6,606 bases of DNA. Origin: CAZFBR01 sp035353495 [NCBI: uncultured bacterium] (GTDB taxonomy: Bacteria; DAOPZR01). The notes below the pieces were generated by a model. The model was not told the DNA's origin. It saw only the letters and a list, made by a program, of their open reading frames with translations, and did no database searches. Location of the stretch: the NCBI GenBank assembly GCA_964517215.1, contig CAZFBR010000199.1, positions 1 through 6,606 of the forward strand. Direction: 5' to 3'. Shown piece by piece: positions 1-6,051 of this stretch. Numbering within the stretch: position 1 is the first letter of the stretch; every line of letters starts with the position of its first letter. Position numbers and translations under genes: made by a program.

Positions 1-955
<955 letters not shown>

Positions 956-961
956 GTTCAT

Positions 962-1813
962 TCACTCCTGGTCATGATGACCGCGTTCCGATTCCTTCAG
1001 CAACCCGGCACCCGGGTCGATTATCGCAATAAACTCCTCCGGCGTCGCCGCATCGTCGGGAAAACCCGCGACCCGCAGCGCCGGATCATCCGCCGCAAGC
1101 TCAAACCGCCGGCGCAGCGCCTGCGCCAGCCGCCGGGCGGACTGGCCGCCCGTCTGGTAGCAGAAGACAAACATGCGCCCGCCCTCAAGAATCCCGAACA
1201 CGTCGCCCAGCGCCGTGTCGCGCGCCACCTCGCGCAGCACCCGGTCGAACCGGTCGGCCAGCGCCGGCGCACAGATGCCGAGGGCAAATTCCTGATGATA
1301 CCGCCGGCAGCGGCGGATCTCATAGTCAAGGTACGCGTGCAGTTCGCGCGTCCCGACGGCGGCGTCATGCCGGCGCAGCCGCGGCTGCCGCTGTGCTGCC
1401 GCCACCGCATGGGCGGCAAACCCGCGCAGCGCCTGCGCCGCCTGCGCCAGCGTTCCCGCCGCCCATGCCGGATCGCCGGCCTGCATCGCCTGCGCCGCCG
1501 CATCCGCCAGCGGCGCCGCGTCATACGGCGGGAAGGTGAGCACCGCCGCCTCCTGCGCCGCCAGCAGCGCGCAGACGCGCCCGGCCACCACCTGCGCTCC
1601 CGCCGCCGGCGTTTCCGGCAGCAGCGCGGCCAGCAGCAGCGGCGACGGCGCCATGACCATGTCCACGCTGCGCAGCGTGCCGCGCAGCGCCGCCTGGGCC
1701 AGCGCGGTCGCCGGCGCGGCCAGCAGCACAAGGGAAAACACCTCCCCGCCGTGCACCTGCCGTTCCAGTTCCGCACGCACCCGGGTAAAGAAGTCAGCCG
1801 CCAGCAGCGTCAC
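962..1813 (-). CDS. Protein with two degenerate GGDEF-like domains, no catalytic motif
   Basis: This 283-residue protein is not a family I can name. Each half follows the spacing of a GGDEF fold. The first half (about 8-112) has ELERQV, FSLVLL, then LRGTLRSVDMV, LLLAALLPET and a LTFPPYD segment. These correspond to the substrate-domain start, the LR..D, GGDEF-strand, LLP.T and S.G.A.FP blocks. The second half (about 156-270) repeats the order: YLDYEIRRCRRY, FALGI, VARDTALGDVFG, RMFVFCYQTG, VAGFPDDAATPEEF. Neither half has GG[DE]EF, the FDIDxFK metal site or NDxxGH, so no cyclase activity is expected; it may bind a nucleotide or partner. The GTG start overlaps the TGA of the upstream regulator as GTGA, with GGAG (1825-1828) 11 nt upstream, so the two are probably translated together. 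Its stop abuts rho. The domain reading is by eye; the ORF itself is well supported by the overlaps and by the strand context. Confidence 0.82.
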   Translation of the reverse strand: MTLLAADFFTRVRAELERQVHGGEVFSLVLLAAPATALAQAALRGTLRSVDMVMAPSPLLLAALLPETPAAGAQVVAGRVCALLAAQEAAVLTFPPYDAAPLADAAAQAMQAGDPAWAAGTLAQAAQALRGFAAHAVAAAQRQPRLRRHDAAVGTRELHAYLDYEIRRCRRYHQEFALGICAPALADRFDRVLREVARDTALGDVFGILEGGRMFVFCYQTGGQSARRLAQALRRRFELAADDPALRVAGFPDDAATPEEFIAIIDPGAGLLKESERGHHDQE

Positions 1814-2601
1814 AGGCCGTAGCGCTCCATTTTTGCCGTCAGGGTCTGGCGCGGAATGCCGAGCAGATTCGCCGCCTGCTGCCGGCCGGCGCCGCTCGCC
1901 AGCACTTCGCGCAGCAACTCGCCTTCACAGGCCGCCATGATATCGGGCAGCCCCTTGTTCCCCTCCTGCAGATATTCCAGCCACTCTTCGACAGGAAAGA
2001 GCGGATTGATCCGGCACAGGCCGCCGCGGTCGCCGGGGTCAAGCACAAACCGGTACTGCCGGCCCGCCCGGCGGAAATAGCCGTGGGTAATCCCGTCGCG
2101 CCGCGCTGTTTCCAGCCGCCAGGCGATGTCCGCCAGCCGCGGCCGGCCGGCATGCAAGCGCCAGCCGCCCGGCAGCCGCGAATGGCAGCGGATGCCGCCG
2201 CGCGCATCGTACTGCGCGGCGAAGGGCCACAATCCGGACGGCGCCAGCACCAGCGGTTCGCCCGCCGGCGTGCCGCCCGCCCACGGCGGCGCCCCGCCGC
2301 GCCAGAAATCGATCACCGTTCCGGTCAGGTCCAGCAGCGGGACTGCGCGGCCGTCGCGATCCATCCGCGCCCGCAAATCGTCCTCTTCCGCGCCGGTCAG
2401 GAACTCGCCCCGGCAGCGTTCCAGAAAAACCGTCAGCGGCTCCGCCGCACTGCGGCCGGCATATGCTTCCGCCGCCGCCCGCCGCACCGCCCCCAGCAGG
2501 GCGCGCTGCTCATCCACCAACGGCAGGACCGGAAAGGGATATTCAAAAAACAGACGCAGCAGGGCATGCCGTGCCGCCGTCGACGGCGTTGCTTCAGTCA
2601 A
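1810..2601 (-). CDS. Fis-type HTH transcriptional regulator without AAA+ domain
   Basis: A 263-residue protein ending in a Fis/NtrC-type helix-turn-helix: a helix around 222-238 (CEGELLREVLASGAG), then GRQQAANLLGIPRQTLTAKM (239-258). This is the classic DNA-binding tail of sigma-54 activators, but no Walker A, Walker B or GAFTGA motif is present, so it cannot be a standard sigma-54 activator. The N-terminal 200 residues contain FFEYPFPVLPLVDEQRALLG (18-37) and VPLLDLTGTVIDFW (87-100). These recall a CBS- or PAS-like ligand-binding fold, which is a weak inference. The start is uncertain. The reading frame is the same as that of flagellin upstream, and the first start codon after the flagellin TAA is a TTG (2601) with no clear SD. 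The gene follows flagellin by 24 nt with no terminator between, so it is probably co-transcribed. Its stop overlaps the next gene's start. Confidence 0.85.
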   Translation of the reverse strand: MTEATPSTAARHALLRLFFEYPFPVLPLVDEQRALLGAVRRAAAEAYAGRSAAEPLTVFLERCRGEFLTGAEEDDLRARMDRDGRAVPLLDLTGTVIDFWRGGAPPWAGGTPAGEPLVLAPSGLWPFAAQYDARGGIRCHSRLPGGWRLHAGRPRLADIAWRLETARRDGITHGYFRRAGRQYRFVLDPGDRGGLCRINPLFPVEEWLEYLQEGNKGLPDIMAACEGELLREVLASGAGRQQAANLLGIPRQTLTAKMERYGL

Positions 2602-2625
2602 TGGCTGATTGTGCCAGGCCGCAGC

Positions 2626-3459
2626 TTATGAAATGTTGCCGGACGTGACCCCCAGCAGCTCCATCACCTTGCCGGGAAACAGATTGGCCTGGGAAATCAT
2701 CGCCGCGCTCGTCTGCACCAGCAGCTGCGAACGGGTATAATTCACCATTTCCACGGCCATATCCGCATCCTGCACCGCCGACAGCGCCGCCGAGTTCGTG
2801 GTTTCGCTCACCGCCAGATAATTCAGCGAGTGCTGCAACCGGTTCTCACTGGCGCCGACATTCGCCAGTTGCGTCAGCACCTCCTGCAGCGCGCTGCCGA
2901 CCTGACTGATTGCCGATTCCGCCGCCAGCCGGCTGCTCACATCCAGGCCATTGACCCCCAGCGTGGTGGTGGTCATGCTGGCGATGCTGAGCGAGATCGT
3001 GTCGTTCGCGTCGGCCCCGGCATGGATCATGCCCGGATTGATCTCTCCGCGCAGCAGGCGGTAATTATTGAAGGTGGCGGCGCCACTCAGCCGGTCGATT
3101 TCCGTCAGCAGCTCGTCAACCTCGGTCTGAATCAGCGCCCGGTCCGTAACGGTCAGGGTGTCATTGGCCGCGGTCGTCGCCTGGCTGGAGAGCGTTTCGA
3201 GGATATTGACGATTTCCTGCATGGCGCCATCCGCCGTCTGCAGGAGCGAAATGCCCGTCTCGACATTCGTCTGGGCCTGGGTTATCCCTCCTAATTGATT
3301 GCGAAACTTCGCTGCCACGGCGAGGCCGGAAGCATCATCGGCAGCACTGTTGATGCGATATCCTGAAGAAAGACGCTCAAGCGCCGCCGCCAGATTCTGC
3401 TGATGCCGCTCATAACTGTGGATTGCGGTGTTGGCCGCCAGATTCATGGCAATGCGCAT
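2626..3459 (-). CDS. Flagellin (flagellar filament protein), short type
   Basis: The filament subunit, exported by the flagellar type III system. At 277 residues it is near the minimal flagellin size. The N-terminal D0/D1 region has ERLSSGYRINSAADDASGLA (28-47), the family signature, followed by NQLGGITQAQTNVETGISLL and QTADGAMQEI. A short central part (about 135-185) has no large variable domain. The C-terminal D1/D0 region has ENRLQHSLNYL (205-215) and DADMAVEMVNYTRSQLLVQT (231-250), then QANLFPGKVMELLG. The tail VTSGNIS extends beyond the point where many flagellins stop. The ATG at 3459 is chosen because GGAGG lies 9 nt upstream (3469-3473). It has its own consensus sigma-70 promoter 79 bp upstream and leads the four-gene leftward group. 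The fliC/hag naming cannot be decided from sequence alone. The family call is secure. Confidence 0.96.
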   Translation of the reverse strand: MRIAMNLAANTAIHSYERHQQNLAAALERLSSGYRINSAADDASGLAVAAKFRNQLGGITQAQTNVETGISLLQTADGAMQEIVNILETLSSQATTAANDTLTVTDRALIQTEVDELLTEIDRLSGAATFNNYRLLRGEINPGMIHAGADANDTISLSIASMTTTTLGVNGLDVSSRLAAESAISQVGSALQEVLTQLANVGASENRLQHSLNYLAVSETTNSAALSAVQDADMAVEMVNYTRSQLLVQTSAAMISQANLFPGKVMELLGVTSGNIS

Positions 3460-3537
3460 GGTTCATCGCCTCCATCCTTGAGAAACGAACCCCGTGACTT
3501 CCATGTATGCCGCTGCTCAATTTTCTTCCTTACTGCA

Positions 3538-3566
3538 ATTATACCGTTTTTGTATCCTTTTGTCAA
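3538..3566 (-). promoter_or_regulatory. Consensus sigma-70 promoter for flagellin
   Basis: On the minus strand the -35 box is TTGACA (3566-3561), the spacer is 17 bp (3560-3544) and the -10 box is TATAAT (3543-3538). Both boxes match consensus fully. The start of transcription would be near 3531, giving an untranslated leader of about 72 nt. No sigma-28 type promoter (TAAA, about 15 bp, GCCGATAA) is visible in this gap. Confidence 0.88.
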
Positions 3567-3603
3567 GGGTAGGGATGCCATCCCCGGCATGGTGACCCTA
3601 CCC
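3567..3603. repeat. Inverted repeat between the diguanylate cyclase stop and the flagellin promoter
   Basis: Outer arms GGGTAGGG (3567-3574) and CCCTACCC (3596-3603) are perfect complements. Inner arms ATGCC (3575-3579) and GGCAT (3586-3590) also pair around a 6-nt loop, leaving a 5-nt bulge on one side. The repeat covers the diguanylate cyclase TAG stop (3598-3600) and touches the flagellin -35 box. On the minus strand only two T follow it, so it is a poor intrinsic terminator; it could be an operator or a Rho-independent pause structure. Confidence 0.6.
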
Positions 3604-4533
3604 CTGTCGTTCTTCCAGGCCAGGCAGCGGCGGCTGCAAATCATTCTGCGCTGCAACATCAGCCGTGGTTGTTATCCGATTACGACCAAACCGCTTTGAG
3701 CGATAGAGCAGGCCATCGGCCAATTCCACCAGTTCCAGCGCATCCGTTTCATCATCAGGGAATACCGCAACCCCGCCGCTGATGGTAATCTGGCCGTTCG
3801 GCAGCTTTTCGCGGTTGGGAAATGGCCATTCCGCGATGGCATGCCTGATCTTTTCCGACCAATGCAGCCCATTCTGGCGGTCCATCCCCGGCATCACCAC
3901 CAGGAATTCCTCACCGCCATAACGGCCAAGCGCCGCGCCCGGCGGCATCGTCCGTTTCGTTACCCCAACCAATTCAATAAGTAACACATCACCCGCCAGA
4001 TGGCCGTTGATATCGTTGAATTTCTTAAAGAAATCGATATCAAAGAAAAAGACCGCCAGCGGCTGCTGCTTTTTCGCCACCAGCGCCATTTCATTCGCCA
4101 GCAGATCCAGAATGAACGGCTTGTTGTAGGTATCGGTGAAGGTGTCTTTTACCGCCGCCAGCGCGGTCTCCTGCATCTGCTCGGTCCCGATGATGCGCGT
4201 ATGTTTCAACTCATGCGCCACATTCTGCAGATAATCGAGCGCCGCCACCCGCACCCCGACGTTTCTTCCCAACACTGTGCTGAGCGAATACTTATGTTTG
4301 AGGATTTCGTCCCAATGCCGGCGTGCGGCCGGTTCATCAAAACGCAATCCGGTCAGGGCAAATATCAGATTGGCATAAAGCAATTCACCGCTCTGCGCCA
4401 CCAATTCATCAATACGGACGATCTCATGCGGCGCCGGCTTGCGGTCCTGCGCAAAAATATCGATGATCCGATCATCGATCGCCGCCAGTTTCTTCAGATC
4501 CTCGCTGTCCAACGTCCTGCTGCCTTCTGCCAT
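3598..4533 (-). CDS. Diguanylate cyclase (GGDEF domain, GGEEF motif)
   Basis: It makes the second messenger c-di-GMP from two GTP. The 311-residue protein has a C-terminal GGDEF domain (about 130-288) with the metal/substrate blocks FFFDIDFFKKFNDINGH (162-178), the active-site loop RYGGEEF (204-210), then ISGGVAVFPDD and ADGLLYRSKRFGRNRI. All catalytic positions that I can judge are intact. The product-inhibition I-site (RxxD ending six residues before the motif) is absent: the equivalent positions read PPGA (197-200). The N-terminal 130 residues are mostly helical with no predicted membrane segment; they include a conserved-looking block LGRNVGVRVAALDYLQNVAH (88-107) and are probably a sensory or dimerisation domain that I cannot name. 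The ATG at 4533 has GGGGA (4542-4546) 8 nt upstream. It has its own promoter and lies just upstream of flagellin on the same strand. A role in motility control is inferred from this position. Confidence 0.94.
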   Translation of the reverse strand: MAEGSRTLDSEDLKKLAAIDDRIIDIFAQDRKPAPHEIVRIDELVAQSGELLYANLIFALTGLRFDEPAARRHWDEILKHKYSLSTVLGRNVGVRVAALDYLQNVAHELKHTRIIGTEQMQETALAAVKDTFTDTYNKPFILDLLANEMALVAKKQQPLAVFFFDIDFFKKFNDINGHLAGDVLLIELVGVTKRTMPPGAALGRYGGEEFLVVMPGMDRQNGLHWSEKIRHAIAEWPFPNREKLPNGQITISGGVAVFPDDETDALELVELADGLLYRSKRFGRNRITTTADVAAQNDLQPPLPGLEERQG

Positions 4534-4591
4534 GCACTATGTCCCCTTTTGCCATCCTCCATACGCCTGTTCATTTGCCAGAGCTGTCGGG

Positions 4592-4607
4592 CCGGCCGGT
4601 TGGCCGG
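4592..4607 (-). other. Hairpin in the diguanylate cyclase leader
   Basis: A perfect 6-bp stem, CCGGCC (4592-4597) and GGCCGG (4602-4607), with a 4-nt loop. It begins about 11 nt after the predicted transcription start of the diguanylate cyclase mRNA and about 60 nt before its start codon. It could be a leader hairpin or an operator. No T tract follows, and it is too small to be a recognised c-di-GMP riboswitch. Confidence 0.4.
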
Positions 4608-4624
4608 TGTGATGGAACGAATAC

Positions 4625-4653
4625 ATAATACCACAGATTGCAGTGAAAGTCAA
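4625..4653 (-). promoter_or_regulatory. Sigma-70-like promoter for the diguanylate cyclase
   Basis: On the minus strand the -35 box is TTGACT (4653-4648), the spacer is 17 bp and the -10 box is TATTAT (4630-4625), preceded by an extended -10 TG (TGG just before the box). The start would be near 4618, giving a leader of about 85 nt. Five of six bases match in each box. Confidence 0.8.
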
Positions 4654-4667
4654 AATCGCACCGGTCA

Positions 4668-4697
4668 TTGCGCGCACAATTGCGAATCTGCTATACT
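4668..4697 (+). promoter_or_regulatory. Extended -10 promoter for the DedA gene
   Basis: The -10 box TATACT (4692-4697) is preceded by TGC, an extended -10 element. A weak -35 TTGCGC (4668-4673) is 18 bp upstream. The start would be near 4704, about 36 nt before the GTG at 4740. The -35 box overlaps the only upstream in-frame ATG (4668), which therefore cannot be the start if this promoter is used. It is back-to-back with the diguanylate cyclase promoter, with 14 bp between the -35 boxes. Confidence 0.6.
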
Positions 4698-4739
4698 GCA
4701 CTCCGGCGGGCGATCGCCTTTTCCCGTCCGGGAGGCTGC

Positions 4740-5387
4740 GTGAAAGACTTTGCCCTGTTTGCCTGGTTGGCCGGTTACAGCTCGCCATTTGCCATCTACG
4801 CGCTGATCTTCGGCATTCTCATCCTCTGCGGGTTCGGTCTGCCGGTCCCCGAAGACATCACCCTCGTCACCGGCGGGTATCTCGCCTATCTCGGCGGGAT
4901 CGATCCCCGGTTCAGCGAACTCAATGTCCACGTGATCCTGCTGGTCTCCTTCCTGGGCGTCATGCTCGGCGACAGCACCATGTTCCTGCTTGGCCACCGC
5001 TACGGGTCCGCCATTCTGCGCCACCGCTTCTTCGCCCGGTTCATCACCGAGAAGAAAATCGCCAAATCCCGCGAACGGATGGAGCGCTACGGCAACAAAA
5101 TCTTTTTTATCGCCCGCTTCCTCCCCGGCCTGCGCACCCCGATCTTTTTCACCGGCGGCTCGCTGCATACGCGCTTCCGCACCTTCTTCATCTATGATTT
5201 CGCCGCCGCCCTTATCAGCGTCCCGGTCTGGATCTACGCCGCCTATTGGGGCGGTCAGCACATCCATACCGTCATCGCATACGGGAAAAACGCCCAGCTC
5301 GCGGTCATTGTCCTGCTGGTGGTGGTTATCGGCGGCAAGATCTGGTGGTCGATCCGCAAGGAACAGCGGGAAGCAGCAGCGGAATAA
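4740..5387 (+). CDS. DedA-family (SNARE-associated/VTT domain) inner membrane protein
   Basis: DedA/VTT-domain proteins are small integral membrane proteins; some members move lipid carriers such as undecaprenyl phosphate across the membrane, and some are needed for membrane homeostasis. From the GTG the product is 215 residues, typical for the family. Visible features: a hydrophobic segment at 16-33; GFGLPVPEDITLVTGGYLAY (31-50) with the acidic pair E38-D39; GVMLGDSTMFLLGHRYG (73-89) with the conserved Gly-Asp; FFIARFLPGLRTPIFFTGG (122-140), the family's R..PG.R signature; and membrane segments at 150-170 and 187-204. The GTG start is chosen because GGAGG (4731-4735) lies just upstream (4 nt) and because the promoter overlaps the longer ATG reading. 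It is the only rightward gene, divergent from the cyclase and convergent with the FlgM-like gene. The exact substrate is not shown. Confidence 0.93.
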   Translation: MKDFALFAWLAGYSSPFAIYALIFGILILCGFGLPVPEDITLVTGGYLAYLGGIDPRFSELNVHVILLVSFLGVMLGDSTMFLLGHRYGSAILRHRFFARFITEKKIAKSRERMERYGNKIFFIARFLPGLRTPIFFTGGSLHTRFRTFFIYDFAAALISVPVWIYAAYWGGQHIHTVIAYGKNAQLAVIVLLVVVIGGKIWWSIRKEQREAAAE

Positions 5388-5571
5388 CGGGGCTGTCACC
5401 CCGAACACGCACGCCTGACATCAATTTCTGTTCGCTGACGCGCGGTTTCGCGCCACACTTCATCCGGAATAACCTCGCCATTGTCCTCTTGGTTTTCCTT
5501 GGGGTTCTGTGGCCTGTTTGCCGGGAAGCTTGCACCGCCAAGCCGTCGGGTATGCCGGGCGTACAAAAGTT
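5388..5571. other. Non-coding gap with small hairpins after DedA
   Basis: I see no convincing gene here. Immediately after the DedA TAA is a weak hairpin, CGGGG (5388-5392) with CCCCG (5399-5403), lacking a T tract. A second hairpin is GCGCG (5440-5444) with CGCGC (5449-5453), loop GTTT. A minus-strand frame open from about 5608 to 5393 contains a protein-like stretch (EVIPDEVWRETARQ) but has no ATG, no SD and runs through the terminator, so I do not call it a gene. Confidence 0.5.
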
Positions 5572-5597
5572 GGGCCGGTTCCGAGTGGAACCGGCCC
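5563..5597 (-). terminator. Intrinsic terminator for the FlgM-like gene
   Basis: A perfect 11-bp GC-rich stem (5572-5582 with 5587-5597) with a 4-nt loop is followed on the minus strand by AACTTTTG. It lies 64 nt beyond the stop codon of the FlgM-like gene and prevents read-through into the convergent DedA gene. The T tract is short (four T), so efficiency may be moderate. Confidence 0.75.
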
Positions 5598-5619
5598 GCT
5601 GAAAGGGAAGTTTACTGCC

Positions 5620-5647
5620 AACCGGCTTTATGAGTTATGCGCCGGTT
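5620..5647 (-). other. Second hairpin between the FlgM-like stop and the terminator
   Basis: Perfect 7-bp arms AACCGGC (5620-5626) and GCCGGTT (5641-5647) with a 14-nt loop begin 14 nt after the FlgM-like stop codon. The arms have the same core sequence as the terminator stem 3' of it (GCCGGTT/AACCGGC), so arms of the two hairpins could pair with each other instead. Confidence 0.5.
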
Positions 5648-5661
5648 ATTATCGTGTCGTG

Positions 5662-5958
5662 CTACCCGTTGAGCAGACCCCGGGCGATCTTCTCGGCGAT
5701 CTTTTCGGCGACTGAATCCGTCATGTACTCATTGCTGGCGAGCTTCTCAATCGCCGCCTGGACCCGGTCGACGCGAACCTCAGGAACGGCTTTCACCGTT
5801 TCCGTGACCCGTGCGACATCCGCAGCCCGCTGTGCCGCCGGTGATATCTCAACCGTATCGCCGCTGCGCGTTGCTTCCGTCTCATCGGTCTTCTTGCTCT
5901 TCTCAACCTTCTGAGTCGGCTGAATCTTGCCTATCCCGCTGATATTCGAGATATCCAT
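5662..5958 (-). CDS. flgM: FlgM-like anti-sigma-28 factor
   Basis: FlgM binds and holds sigma-28 (FliA) until the hook and basal body are complete and is then exported. This 98-residue protein has the family pattern: an N-terminal stretch with ISGIGKIQ (5-12), a charged disordered region (18-35), DTVEISPAAQ (34-43), then the sigma-binding C-terminal helices VPEVRVDRVQAAIEKLASNE (58-77) and VAEKIAEKIARGLL (83-96). VEIS and the PEVR.D.V.....I..L....Y core are the typical FlgM signature. The start is set at the ATG 5958: a near-perfect SD, AAGGAGGTGA (5964-5973), sits 5 nt upstream, while the in-frame GTG at 5967 lies inside that SD. It is 93 bp downstream of a membrane protein gene on the same strand and ends at a terminator. 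No FlgN or FlgK gene adjoins it, unlike the common arrangement. Such small proteins diverge rapidly, so this rests on the C-terminal pattern. Confidence 0.87.
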   Translation of the reverse strand: MDISNISGIGKIQPTQKVEKSKKTDETEATRSGDTVEISPAAQRAADVARVTETVKAVPEVRVDRVQAAIEKLASNEYMTDSVAEKIAEKIARGLLNG

Positions 5959-5963
5959 CGACC

Positions 5964-5973
5964 TCACCTCCTT
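5964..5973 (-). promoter_or_regulatory. Strong Shine-Dalgarno of the FlgM-like gene
   Basis: AAGGAGGTGA on the minus strand, a ten-base run complementary to the 16S rRNA 3' end. It decides the start codon (ATG 5958, not GTG 5967) and predicts efficient translation. Confidence 0.85.
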
Positions 5974-5992
5974 TTCACCCCTTCTATGTACC

Positions 5993-6020
5993 TCTTCGAC
6001 TGTATCGCTAATAAACTTGA
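5993..6020 (-). promoter_or_regulatory. Possible sigma-28-like promoter of the FlgM-like gene
   Basis: On the minus strand TCAAGTTT (6020-6013) matches the sigma-28 -35 element TAAAGTTT at seven of eight bases. It is followed after 12 bp by GTCGAAGA (6000-5993), five of eight matches to GCCGATAA. The usual spacer is 11 bp. An overlapping weak sigma-70 reading (TTGGTC, 16 bp, TACAGT) exists, so the assignment is tentative. Confidence 0.3.
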
Positions 6021-6051
6021 GACCAATCCACTAATATCTGCACATTATGTT

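Noticed and set aside
1021-1776. Minus-strand 251-codon frame overlapping the degenerate GGDEF gene
   Set aside because: The product is dominated by Arg, Trp and Cys runs, and the alternative frame (962-1813) has start/stop overlaps with its neighbours and fold-like patterning.
3567-3603. Inverted repeat read as a standard intrinsic terminator of the cyclase gene
   Set aside because: It overlaps the stop codon and is followed by only two T on the minus strand, so the call as terminator is not supported.
4668-4739. ATG at 4668 as the DedA start
   Set aside because: The extended -10 promoter (4692-4697) lies inside this extension, and the added residues are not hydrophobic or family-like; GTG 4740 has an SD.
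4000-4743. Plus-strand frame antisense to the diguanylate cyclase
   Set aside because: It is a shadow of a clearly conserved gene, and it would run across both divergent promoters.
4665-5408. Minus-strand acidic 247-codon frame opposite DedA
   Set aside because: It is an antisense shadow; the plus-strand DedA has all family motifs and membrane segments.
5393-5608. Minus-strand open frame of about 71 codons between DedA and the FlgM-like gene
   Set aside because: It has no ATG and no SD, and it passes through the terminator hairpin. It is at most a gene fragment.
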